Source of the DNA: an uncultured Ruminococcus sp.
Lineage (GTDB): Bacteria > Bacillota > Clostridia > Oscillospirales > CAG-272
Direction: 5' to 3'
Assembly: GCA_902783905.1 (NCBI GenBank)
Contig: CACZSP010000208.1
Span: forward strand, 1-9,976
Length of the DNA: 9,976 bases
Positions 1-7,278 of the stretch are shown in pieces. The notes below the pieces were generated by a model. That model had not been told where the DNA came from, searched no databases, and saw only the letters and a list, made by a program, of their open reading frames with translations. Made by a program: the position numbers and the translations under genes. The first letter of the stretch is position 1. Every line of letters starts with the position of its first letter.

Positions 1-315
1 GATCGAGTCTGCAAATTCGGCAAGGGCGGGGAATTTTATCCGCTCGTTGCACACGACGCAGGGGTTCGGCGTTCTTCCCGACAGATATCCGGAAACGAAA
101 GGCGACTCGACGTCGCGTGAAAACCGTTCTCTCAGGTCCGCCTCCGCGAGTTCTATCCCGAGGTCGGCCGCCGCCGCGCGCGCCTTCGGGATTCCCGCGA
201 GGTGCGAGTCGTGCATTATGAAATATACTCCCGTCACCTTGTGGCCCGCCTCGAGAAGAATCGAGGCGGCCGCCGCCGAATCGACGCCTCCGCTGAGTCC
301 GACCGCAATACGCAA
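1..315 (-). CDS. mnmA: tRNA-specific 2-thiouridylase MnmA, N-terminal part (cut by window edge)
   Basis: MnmA (TrmU) adenylates and then thiolates uridine 34 in the anticodon wobble position of Lys, Glu and Gln tRNAs in the cytoplasm, taking sulfur from a persulfide relay. Seen on the reverse strand: the PP-loop ATP pyrophosphatase motif GLSGGVDSAAAASILLEAG very near the N-terminus, then VTGVYFIMHDS, and further on the family signature SGRTPNPCVVCNERIKF, whose first Cys is the expected catalytic position. The 105 codons present run off the window at position 1, so the C-terminal tRNA-binding and barrel domains are missing. The segment between the PP-loop and the RTPNPC signature is shorter than in many homologues. 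I chose the TTG at 313-315 as start: it sits 9 bases after a full AAGGAGG, and the ATG at 343-345 falls at the predicted transcription start. The gene diverges from secA. The family call is firm; the start is likely. Confidence 0.88.
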   Translation of the reverse strand, partial: MRIAVGLSGGVDSAAAASILLEAGHKVTGVYFIMHDSHLAGIPKARAAAADLGIELAEADLRERFSRDVESPFVSGYLSGRTPNPCVVCNERIKFPALAEFADSI

Positions 316-324
316 GAACCGTTT

Positions 325-331
325 CCTCCTT
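325..331 (-). promoter_or_regulatory. Ribosome binding site that decides the mnmA start
   Basis: On the reverse strand the sequence AAGGAGG is a full Shine-Dalgarno match, with 9 bases between it and the TTG codon at 313-315. The ATG further upstream at 343-345 has no such site before it, and reading from that ATG would turn the Shine-Dalgarno bases into codons for arginine within a basic, non-conserved leader. MnmA homologues usually begin a few residues before the SGGVDS loop, which fits the TTG start. Confidence 0.75.
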
Positions 332-349
332 CGTTTTTTCGTCATAATC

Positions 350-378
350 ATTATATAATAAATCAAAGCGGCAGTCAA
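350..378 (-). promoter_or_regulatory. Sigma-A type promoter of mnmA
   Basis: Read on the reverse strand: -35 TTGACT at 378-373 (one mismatch to TTGACA), a 17-base spacer, and -10 TATAAT at 355-350 (perfect). Transcription should start near 343-344, giving a leader of about 30 bases that contains the AAGGAGG before the TTG start. It lies back to back with the secA promoter; the two -35 boxes are 9 bases apart. Confidence 0.75.
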
Positions 379-387
379 CAAAAAATA

Positions 388-416
388 TTGCAAAAAAATA
401 TCAAATGTAGTATAAT
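388..416 (+). promoter_or_regulatory. Sigma-A type promoter of secA
   Basis: The -35 box TTGCAA at 388-393 (two mismatches to consensus), a 17-base spacer, and a perfect -10 TATAAT at 411-416. The predicted start of transcription is near 423, leaving a leader of about 23 bases before the secA ATG at 446. The leader is almost pure A/T and carries only a short GAGG (437-440) as ribosome binding site, 5 bases before the ATG. I see no hairpin or obvious secA translation-control leader; the leader is too short to hold one. Confidence 0.72.
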
Positions 417-445
417 ATAATAAATATTATTATAACGAGGCAGTA

Positions 446-3250
446 ATGAAACTTGAAAAGCTTCTTTTCGGAGATTACAGCAAAAGAGCGATAAAGAAAA
501 TAAAGCCGGTCGCCGATATGATCGACGGCCTTGCGGATAAATACAGGGCGATGAAGGACGAGGAACTTGCCGCGGTGACGCCCGCCTTCAGAGAAAGACT
601 CGCGGCCGGAGAAACCCTTGATATGCTGCTTCCGGAGGCCTTTGCCGCCGTCCGGGAAGTCGCCGACCGCGTGCTCGGGAAGCGGCCGTTTTACGTACAG
701 CTCCTCGGAGGCAGCCTTCTTCACCAGGGAAGGATATCCGAGATGAAGACGGGTGAAGGAAAGACTCTCGTCGCGACTATGCCGGCGTACCTCAACGCGC
801 TCGAAGGGAAGGGCGTTCACATCGTAACGGTTAACGATTATCTTGCCCAGCGCGACGCCGACGAGATGGGCAGGGTATACGGATTCCTCGGTCTGTCCAC
901 CGGCGTCATCCTCAATTCGATGTCGGGAGCCGACAAGCAGCAGATGTACGCCTGCGACATCACCTACGGCACCAACACCGAGTTCGGCTTCGACTACCTT
1001 CGCGACAACATCGCGAAGAGCCGTTCGCAGCTGCTTCAGAGAGGTCACAATTTCTGCATTATCGACGAGATCGACTCCATCCTTATCGACGAGGCTCGGA
1101 CTCCGCTCATCATTTCCGGCGTCGGCGACAAGACGTCGGACATATATGAAAAATGCAACTCCTGCGTCAGCCGTCTGCGCGCCAAGGTAATTAAGGAGAT
1201 GGATTCCAAGGCGGAGACCGACGACGAAAACTACGATTATATCGTCGAGGAAAAGCTTCAGTCGGCCGTCCTTACCCCGCGCGGTATCAGAAAGGTCGAG
1301 GAGTTCTTCGGGATCGATAATCTGAACGATCCCGAAAACGCCGAGATATCCCACAATATGAACCAGGCGATCGTCGCGCACGGCGTAAAGAAAAAGGACG
1401 TCGACTACGTGATAATCGACGACGAGGTCATCCTCGTCGACCAGAACACCGGTCGTCTCATGCCGGGCAGACGTTACCAGGACGGTCTTCATCAGGCGAT
1501 CGAGGCCAAGGAAAAGGTCAACATCAAGGGGGAGAGCCGGGTCGTCGCCACGATCACCATCCAGAATTATTTCAGGATGTACCGCAAGCTTTCGGGCATG
1601 ACGGGTACCGCCATGACCGAAGAAAGCGAGTTCCGCGAGATTTACGGACTGGACGTCGTCGAGGTCCCGACCAACCGCCCGATGATACGAATCGACAACC
1701 CCGACAGGATATATACCGACGAAAAGCACAAATTCGCCGCAGTCGTTAAGAAGGTTCAGGACTGCGTATCGCGCGGCCAGCCTGTGCTGATCGGCACGGC
1801 GTCGGTCGAAAAATCCGAACAGCTCGGCAAACTTCTCAGGGCGGCCGGGATAAAATTCAATATGCTGAACGCGAAAGACCACGCGCGCGAGGCGCAGGTC
1901 ATAGCCGAGGCCGGAATGTCCGGCTCGGTGACCCTTGCGACCAACATGGCGGGGCGCGGAACCGATATTCTTCTCGGCGGAAATCCCGAAATGCTCGCCA
2001 AAGCCGAAATGAAACGGATGGAACGCTTCACCCCCGAGCAGATCGCTCTTTCGGTCAGCAACATCAGAACGGGAGACCCGGATCAGCTGGAGGCGCACAG
2101 AGTTTATCTCGAACTTTACGGAAAGTACAAGGACATGATCGCCGCCGACCGCGAAAAGGTGATCGCCGCCGGAGGACTCTGCATAATCGGTTCGGAGCGC
2201 CACGAATCGAGACGTATAGACAACCAGCTGCGCGGACGTTCGGGACGTCAGGGAGACCCCGGCGAGGCGACCTTCTACGTTTCTCTCACCGACGACATCA
2301 TGCGTCTCTTCGGAGACAGCAGAATGAAGAAGATGGCGGCTCTCACCGCCACTCTCAACGAAGGCGACAGCGACGGAGATCTTTCCGGTTATCTGCGGAT
2401 ACTTGCCGATATCATCGAAAAAGCTCAGAAAAACGTCGAATCGGACAACTTCAAGCGCCGCAAGAACGTTCTTCAGTACGACGATATACTCAACGAGCAG
2501 CGCAAGCAGATATACGGACAGCGCACAGAGATCCTTATGGAGGGCGACGTTTCCGAAAAGATCAAGGATATGATATCTTCGACCGTCGCCGACAGCGTGG
2601 AGGCTGCGGTTACCGAAAATCCCGACGGGAAGGGAAGCACGCTCGACACCGCCTCGCTCGAAAGGAAATACGCCGGCTGGGGCTGCTCCGAGGGAGAACT
2701 CGAGGGAATGACCGATCCGGAAGAGGTCTCGTCGCTGATCACCTCTCACGCTCTCGATCTTTACGCGAAGCGGGAGAGCGAGGACGAATACGGAATATTC
2801 CACAAGTTTGAAAGACACATTCTTCTTGAAGCGGTCGACGAGCTCTGGCTCGATCATATCGACGATATGGAGACCCTGAAGCAGAACGTGATGCTCCAGG
2901 CGTACGCCCAGCGCGATCCTCTCAACGAGTACCGGATCATCGGTTCGACCATGTATTCCGACATGATAGACGAGATACGTCAGAGAACGGTACTCCAGGT
3001 GCTGACGAGAAAACTGCCGCAGGTCGTCGTAGCTCCGTCGGCCGGAGTCGGCAGACTCAATTACGGCAGAAGCGGTGCCGGAACGAAACGCTACCGCGCA
3101 CCCGGGAAACCGGCCGCGCCGGCGGCTCCCGCCGGGAACGTTCCGTTCAGACGGACGGGGGCGGTCGGACCGAACGATCCCTGCCCGTGCGGAAGCGGGA
3201 AAAAATACAAAAAGTGCTGCGGAGCCGGCAAGCAGCGGGAAGACGACTGA
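446..3250 (+). CDS. secA: Protein translocase ATPase SecA
   Basis: SecA is the cytosolic motor that feeds unfolded preproteins through the SecYEG channel using ATP. The 934 residues show every expected block: Walker A TGEGKT (102-107), YGTNTEFGFDYLRDN (174-188), Walker B DEIDSILIDEAR (207-218), the preprotein cross-linking region (about 225-370), LSGMTGTAMTE (382-392), NMAGRGTDI (500-508) and QLRGRSGRQGDPG (594-606). The helical wing and scaffold follow, including AYAQRDPLNEY. The tail is an Ala/Pro-rich linker (about 886-897) and a SEC-C zinc motif, CPCGSGKKYKKCC (913-925), which binds SecB or ribosomes in the family. It is longer than the roughly 840 residues of the Bacillus protein, partly because of a segment at about 517-573 between the NMAGRGTD and QLRGR motifs, seen in many clostridial SecAs. 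The final zinc ligand is Cys, not His. A weak GAGG (437-440) precedes the ATG. First gene of a probable three-gene operon. Confidence 0.98.
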   Translation: MKLEKLLFGDYSKRAIKKIKPVADMIDGLADKYRAMKDEELAAVTPAFRERLAAGETLDMLLPEAFAAVREVADRVLGKRPFYVQLLGGSLLHQGRISEMKTGEGKTLVATMPAYLNALEGKGVHIVTVNDYLAQRDADEMGRVYGFLGLSTGVILNSMSGADKQQMYACDITYGTNTEFGFDYLRDNIAKSRSQLLQRGHNFCIIDEIDSILIDEARTPLIISGVGDKTSDIYEKCNSCVSRLRAKVIKEMDSKAETDDENYDYIVEEKLQSAVLTPRGIRKVEEFFGIDNLNDPENAEISHNMNQAIVAHGVKKKDVDYVIIDDEVILVDQNTGRLMPGRRYQDGLHQAIEAKEKVNIKGESRVVATITIQNYFRMYRKLSGMTGTAMTEESEFREIYGLDVVEVPTNRPMIRIDNPDRIYTDEKHKFAAVVKKVQDCVSRGQPVLIGTASVEKSEQLGKLLRAAGIKFNMLNAKDHAREAQVIAEAGMSGSVTLATNMAGRGTDILLGGNPEMLAKAEMKRMERFTPEQIALSVSNIRTGDPDQLEAHRVYLELYGKYKDMIAADREKVIAAGGLCIIGSERHESRRIDNQLRGRSGRQGDPGEATFYVSLTDDIMRLFGDSRMKKMAALTATLNEGDSDGDLSGYLRILADIIEKAQKNVESDNFKRRKNVLQYDDILNEQRKQIYGQRTEILMEGDVSEKIKDMISSTVADSVEAAVTENPDGKGSTLDTASLERKYAGWGCSEGELEGMTDPEEVSSLITSHALDLYAKRESEDEYGIFHKFERHILLEAVDELWLDHIDDMETLKQNVMLQAYAQRDPLNEYRIIGSTMYSDMIDEIRQRTVLQVLTRKLPQVVVAPSAGVGRLNYGRSGAGTKRYRAPGKPAAPAAPAGNVPFRRTGAVGPNDPCPCGSGKKYKKCCGAGKQREDD

Positions 3251-3272
3251 CCGAAACCACAGAGGACGCGAA

Positions 3273-4694
3273 ATGACGGGAGAAAAGAAGAACAAAAGAA
3301 TACTGCCTCCGCTTCTCGGATTCGGCCTGTTCGCCGCGGCGCCGTTTCTGCTGTTCAATCCGGAATACGCGGTGGTGGATATCCTTCCGGACTGCATAGG
3401 ATACGCCCTGATACTCGTATCCCTTCGTTACCTGCGCGACGCGGGGGAGGGAATACACGAGGCGTACGGCGCTTTTTTGCGGGCGGCCGCCGTTTCGGCG
3501 GTAAAACTTCTTTCGGTTTTCCTGATTTTTTCCGGTCTTTTCGACCAGATAAATCAGGCCGCTTCGATGCTTCTTTTCGCCTTCGTTTTCAACTTTCTCG
3601 AACTTCTGTTCCTCATTCCCGCCTGGAAAAAACTGTTTTCCGGACTTGCGTATCTTTCTTCGGACCCGGCGACCGACAGGGCATGCCGCCGCGCGTCGGT
3701 GTCGACAAGGGTTTTTATCGTTATCAAGGCGCTCTGCGCCTTTCTCCCCGAGACGTCGGTCCTTTCGTCGCACGATGAAAACGCCGTTTTCAACTGGTAC
3801 GAATTCATCGGGATGTTCAGGGCGGTCTCGATCGCAGTCTGCCTCGTCGCGGGCGTAGTCTGGCTTATCACTTTCAGCGTACGGCTGTCGGTTATCCGGC
3901 GCGATTCCGGCCTTTTCGAAAGAGCCCGTGCGGAATACGAAAGCGCGATCCTCGACAGGCCGTCCGTCGGAGTACGCAGATCGATACGCGCCGACGCCGC
4001 CGGAGTATGCGTTTTCCTTCTTCTTTCCGCCGACGTTTATCTTGACAGCGTAAACGTTCTTCCGGATTTTCTCGCCGGTATCGCCGCGATCGTGCTTTTC
4101 ATAATGATGAAGCGGTTCTCCGGCAAATGGAAGGCGGGGGTTGCGGCGTCCGCCGTTTACACGTGTATTTCGGCGGTATCCTGGATCGCGGCAAACCGCT
4201 TTCACGATTCCTTCGCCGATTCCGCCGTCGAGCGCAGCCCGGAGGCCTGGGAGGCTTTCTGGAGGTTTTATCCGCTCAAGATAGCCGAATCCGCCGTCTG
4301 GGCGGCAATCTGCGCGTTTATCGTTCTCATACTTGTGCAGATCGTGCGGGACCACTGCGGTTACGTCCCCGCGTCGGCCGATCCGAAATACGTCGAAAAC
4401 CGCATTGCAGCCATAAGAAGCTCGCTGTACAAAAAGCTCAACCTTCTTTTCGTTTTCTGCATGCTGTCCGCCGCCGCATCGGCCGCTTACGACAGACTGA
4501 TAACTCTCACTTACTATCTCGAAGCGGCTCCCGGATCCGACGGCTTTTCGCGTTTTGTCGCCGGCCTGAAATCCGCGCTTTGCGGAGGATGGTGGGCGGT
4601 ATGCCTCGTCCTGATCGCGGCGGCCTTCGTTTCCGCCGTTTCCGCCGGATTCGCCGTTATTTCCGAGGCGGATTCGAAATACATGCTCGACTGA
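3273..4694 (+). CDS. Multi-pass membrane protein of unknown function with a duplicated LPD motif
   Basis: I do not recognise this 473-residue protein. By eye it has about 9-12 hydrophobic stretches likely to span the membrane (roughly 12-29, 36-54, 68-89, 97-117, 145-158, 183-203, 241-258, 262-280, 286-306, 338-357, 389-408, 437-463). Charged loops lie between them, notably 118-145 and 207-240. There is no signal peptide with a cleavage site, no ATP-binding motif and no catalytic signature I can name. The motif VVDILPDCIGYALI (34-47) recurs as SVNVLPDFLAGIAAIV (259-274), each time just after a hydrophobic segment, so the protein looks like two diverged halves. The ATG at 3273 is preceded by AGAGGA (3261-3266) at 6 bases. 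The frame is open further upstream, to an ATG at 3075, but that part overlaps secA out of frame and is basic and non-membrane. It lies 22 bases after secA and 20 before pcrA, with the same base composition as both, so it is probably co-transcribed; that does not prove a shared role. Confidence 0.8.
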   Translation: MTGEKKNKRILPPLLGFGLFAAAPFLLFNPEYAVVDILPDCIGYALILVSLRYLRDAGEGIHEAYGAFLRAAAVSAVKLLSVFLIFSGLFDQINQAASMLLFAFVFNFLELLFLIPAWKKLFSGLAYLSSDPATDRACRRASVSTRVFIVIKALCAFLPETSVLSSHDENAVFNWYEFIGMFRAVSIAVCLVAGVVWLITFSVRLSVIRRDSGLFERARAEYESAILDRPSVGVRRSIRADAAGVCVFLLLSADVYLDSVNVLPDFLAGIAAIVLFIMMKRFSGKWKAGVAASAVYTCISAVSWIAANRFHDSFADSAVERSPEAWEAFWRFYPLKIAESAVWAAICAFIVLILVQIVRDHCGYVPASADPKYVENRIAAIRSSLYKKLNLLFVFCMLSAAASAAYDRLITLTYYLEAAPGSDGFSRFVAGLKSALCGGWWAVCLVLIAAAFVSAVSAGFAVISEADSKYMLD

Positions 4695-4714
4695 CCGATG
4701 GAGACCTTGCCTAA

Positions 4715-7111
4715 ATGACCGACGAAATCAGACGAAGATATCTCGAAGTTAAGAAGCGCCTTTTCGCTCTTGCGGATTCCGATCTGAATCCCGCACAGAG
4801 GGAGGCGGTATACAATACCGAAGGGCCGCTTCTTGTTTTCGCGGGCGCCGGAAGCGGAAAGACGACCGTGCTGGTCCGCCGGGTCGCCCAGATAATCAGA
4901 TACGGGTGCGGGTACCGTTCGGAAAAGGTCCCGGAGGACGTCTCGCTCCAGACGGTCGAGGCGTACGAATCCGCCCTTGATCTTTCGCCGGAGGACGTTC
5001 GTCCGATACTCGACGATTTCGCGGATTCGCCCTGCCCGCCGCGCAATATGCTCGCCATCACCTTCACCAACAAGGCGGCGAACGAGATGAAAAGCAGAAT
5101 CGAGCAGATGTTCCCAGGTTCAGGGATTTCCGGCGAGATCTGGGCGGGCACCTTCCACGCCGTCTGCATGCGCATACTCCGTTCGCATCCCGCGAGCGCC
5201 GGACTGTCGCCGAACGTAGCCATATACGACGCCGACGACTCGAAGCGACTCGTTGCGAAGGTCATAAAAGAACTTGATATCGACGACCGGCAGTTCCAGG
5301 ACAAACAGGTCGCCGCCATCATCAGCCGCGCTAAAGAGCGTCTGACCGGTCCCGCGGAGTTTGCCGCTGCTGCAAAGGACAGCTTCCGCGAAAAGACGGT
5401 CGCCCGGATCTACGCCGAATACCAGTCGCGCCTCGAGGCGGCCAACGCCGTCGATTTTGACGACATCATTATGAAAACGGTACTCGCGCTGCGTAACGAT
5501 CCGGATCTCCTTTCGATATACGCCCGCAAATTCAGGTATATCTGCGTCGACGAATACCAGGACACCAACCCGGCTCAGTTCGAGCTCTGTTCGCTCCTTT
5601 CGTCCGAATGGAACAATATCATGGTCGTCGGGGACGACGATCAGAGCATCTACCGCTTCCGCGGAGCGACCGTCGAAAACATCCTTTCCTTCGAAAAGAC
5701 GTTTCCCGGGGCCTCCGTCGTCAAACTGGAACAGAACTACCGCTCGACCTCCAACATTCTCGGGGCGGCAAACGCCGTCATCTCGAAAAACACCAAGAGA
5801 GCCCGGAAAATGCTCTGGACCGAGAAAGGCGCCGGGATACCGATACGGGTGGAAAAACTCCCGGACGGAGACTCGGAATCGCGCCGCATCACCGAGATAA
5901 TCCAGACCGCCGTGGCGGGAGGCAGGTACCGTTACCGTGATTTCGCGGTCCTCTACCGGGTCAACGCCCAGGCGAACTCGATAGAAAGGACGTTTGCGAG
6001 GAGCGCAGTCCCTTACAGAATTTACGGCGGCCAGCGGTTCAACGACCGCAAGGAAATAAAGGACGTCGTCGCGTATCTTCAGCTTATCGCCAACCACTCG
6101 GACGCCGTCCGGCTTCGCCGGATAGTCAACGAGCCAAAAAGAAAGATTGGCGACGTCACGATGGACGCCGTCGAGAGGATCGCTGCCGAAACGGGGGACA
6201 CCGTTTTCGGGGTAATGGAGCACGCGTCGCGCTATACGGCTCTGTCACGGTCGGCGGACAAGCTCGAGGGCTTCTGCGCGGTCATCAACAGACTGACCGA
6301 GATTTACGCTTCGGGAAGTCCTCTCGACGCCTTCATCGGCACCGTTCTCGATATGACCGGCTACCGGAACATGCTTATCGAGGGGGGCGAGCCGGAGCGC
6401 GACCGGCTGGAAAACGTCGAGGAATTCATATCCGGCGCCGTCGAATATATGGAAAACGCACCCGAACCGACGCTCGAGGGCTTCCTTGAGGAAAACGCTC
6501 TCGTCGCCGACGTCGACAAATACGACGAATCGGCCGACGCCGTCATAATGATGACGATACACAGCGCGAAGGGACTTGAATTTCCCGTCGTTATCATCCC
6601 CGGGATGGAGGACGGCATCTTCCCGTCGCTGCGCCAGACGACCGAGGAGAGCGACATCGAGGAGGAAAGACGGCTCTGCTACGTTGCGATAACGAGGGCG
6701 GAAAAAGAGCTTTATATGCTTTATTCCGAAAGCCGCATGCTTTACGGCAAGACGGCGTTCAATCTTCCGTCCCGCTTCCTTTCCGACATACCGGACGAAT
6801 TCTGCGAACGCAGAGGCAGATCTTCGCGCGACGCCCGCGACTACACGCGCCCGTTCGGTGAGAGGAAAAGTCCTCTGTTCGGGACCGACAGGATGACCGT
6901 CGGGACTCCGGTTTCGGGAAGAAGGATTCCGCAGAGCGGATCGGCTTCTTTCTCTGCCGGCGACAGGGTGGTCCACCCGACTTTCAGGGGAGGGACCGTC
7001 CTATCGGTAAAAAAGATGGGCGGAGACGTCCTTTACGAGGTCGCCTTCGATCTTTTCGGCACCAAAAAGCTTATGGGCGGTTACGCGAGGCTGAAGCCGG
7101 AAGAAAACTGA
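4715..7111 (+). CDS. pcrA: ATP-dependent DNA helicase PcrA/UvrD (superfamily 1)
   Basis: A 3'-5' helicase that unwinds DNA in nucleotide-excision repair, rolling-circle replication and removal of RecA or stalled RNA polymerase. The 798 residues carry all superfamily 1A motifs: Q-motif LNPAQREAV (24-32), Walker A GAGSGKT (44-50), motif Ia LAITFTNKAANEMK (113-126), GTFHAVCMRILR (145-156), Walker B VDEYQD (278-283), motif III GDDDQSIYRFRGA (306-318), NYRS (341-344), motif V TIHSAKGLEFPVV (614-626) and motif VI YVAITRAEKEL (656-666). The C-terminus (about 745-795, GDRVVHPTFRGGTV) matches the Tudor-like RNA polymerase-binding domain of PcrA, which favours PcrA over UvrD or Rep. Oddities: motif I and Ia are about 60 residues apart instead of roughly 20, because of an acidic insertion (about 62-105), and there are about 18 extra residues before the Q-motif. 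An in-frame TAA directly before the ATG fixes the start; GGAG (4700-4703) is 11 bases upstream, rather far. Confidence 0.96.
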   Translation: MTDEIRRRYLEVKKRLFALADSDLNPAQREAVYNTEGPLLVFAGAGSGKTTVLVRRVAQIIRYGCGYRSEKVPEDVSLQTVEAYESALDLSPEDVRPILDDFADSPCPPRNMLAITFTNKAANEMKSRIEQMFPGSGISGEIWAGTFHAVCMRILRSHPASAGLSPNVAIYDADDSKRLVAKVIKELDIDDRQFQDKQVAAIISRAKERLTGPAEFAAAAKDSFREKTVARIYAEYQSRLEAANAVDFDDIIMKTVLALRNDPDLLSIYARKFRYICVDEYQDTNPAQFELCSLLSSEWNNIMVVGDDDQSIYRFRGATVENILSFEKTFPGASVVKLEQNYRSTSNILGAANAVISKNTKRARKMLWTEKGAGIPIRVEKLPDGDSESRRITEIIQTAVAGGRYRYRDFAVLYRVNAQANSIERTFARSAVPYRIYGGQRFNDRKEIKDVVAYLQLIANHSDAVRLRRIVNEPKRKIGDVTMDAVERIAAETGDTVFGVMEHASRYTALSRSADKLEGFCAVINRLTEIYASGSPLDAFIGTVLDMTGYRNMLIEGGEPERDRLENVEEFISGAVEYMENAPEPTLEGFLEENALVADVDKYDESADAVIMMTIHSAKGLEFPVVIIPGMEDGIFPSLRQTTEESDIEEERRLCYVAITRAEKELYMLYSESRMLYGKTAFNLPSRFLSDIPDEFCERRGRSSRDARDYTRPFGERKSPLFGTDRMTVGTPVSGRRIPQSGSASFSAGDRVVHPTFRGGTVLSVKKMGGDVLYEVAFDLFGTKKLMGGYARLKPEEN

Positions 7112-7120
7112 TTTTTCACG

Positions 7121-7158
7121 AGCGAGAAAAAGCGAGAAAAAGCGAGAAAAAGCGAGAA
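7121..7158 (+). repeat. 10-base tandem repeat (AGCGAGAAAA, nearly four copies) of phased A-tracts
   Basis: Three perfect copies of AGCGAGAAAA (7121-7150) are followed by eight matching bases of a fourth (7151-7158). The A-runs are centred at about 7129, 7139, 7149 and 7158, one per helical turn, the arrangement known to bend DNA. The array lies just after the pcrA stop codon and about 60 bases before the -35 box of the rplM promoter. It has no dyad symmetry, and I see the repeat nowhere else in the window. Strand is given only as the reading direction. Confidence 0.85.
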
Positions 7159-7184
7159 TTCGGGAGTTATTTTGCCGAACAATT

Positions 7185-7211
7185 AAAAAAATCGATAAAA
7201 ATCGCGGAAAA
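7185..7211 (+). promoter_or_regulatory. A-tract block in UP-element position upstream of the rplM promoter
   Basis: Runs of seven (7185-7191), five (7197-7201) and four (7208-7211) adenines sit about 10-11 bases apart, immediately upstream of the -35 box. That is roughly -40 to -65 relative to the predicted transcription start, where the alpha-subunit C-terminal domains of RNA polymerase bind UP elements in strong ribosomal promoters. The role is inferred from position and composition only. Confidence 0.5.
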
Positions 7212-7214
7212 CTG

Positions 7215-7243
7215 TTGACAAAGACAGGGCACGGTGGTATAAT
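7215..7243 (+). promoter_or_regulatory. Perfect consensus promoter of rplM-rpsI
   Basis: The -35 box TTGACA (7215-7220) and -10 box TATAAT (7238-7243) both match the sigma-A consensus exactly, with an optimal 17-base spacer and an extended -10 TG dinucleotide at 7235-7236. Transcription should start near 7250, giving a leader of about 29 bases. The leader is U-rich (eight T at 7257-7264) and carries the Shine-Dalgarno GGAGGA at 7265-7270. Such a strong promoter fits a ribosomal protein operon. Confidence 0.88.
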
Positions 7244-7278
7244 ATTCGGGTAAATATTTTTTTTGGAGGAATACCACA

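Noticed and set aside
3075..3272. Upstream extension of the membrane protein frame, overlapping the end of secA
   Set aside because: It encodes a basic, Arg/Pro-rich stretch inside the secA C-terminal region, while the ATG at 3273 has a well-spaced ribosome binding site and directly precedes the first membrane segment.
401..3397. 998-codon open frame on the - strand opposite secA
   Set aside because: It is in codon register with secA, its product is rich in Arg, Val and Asp without any family motif, and it is explained by the absence of TTA, CTA and TCA codons in secA.
4127..4714. 195-codon + strand frame overlapping the end of the membrane protein gene
   Set aside because: Arg-rich composition typical of a shifted frame in GC-rich DNA; the overlapping frame has a coherent membrane-protein sequence.
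7121..7158. Tandem 10-base repeat as a CRISPR array or as replication-origin iterons
   Set aside because: There are no spacers between the units, which are far too short for CRISPR, and no DnaA-box-like motifs or replication initiator gene nearby.
7159..7179. Possible terminator hairpin after pcrA (TTCGG paired with CCGAA)
   Set aside because: Only five base pairs around an 11-base loop, followed by A-runs rather than T-runs on the + strand, so it does not look functional.
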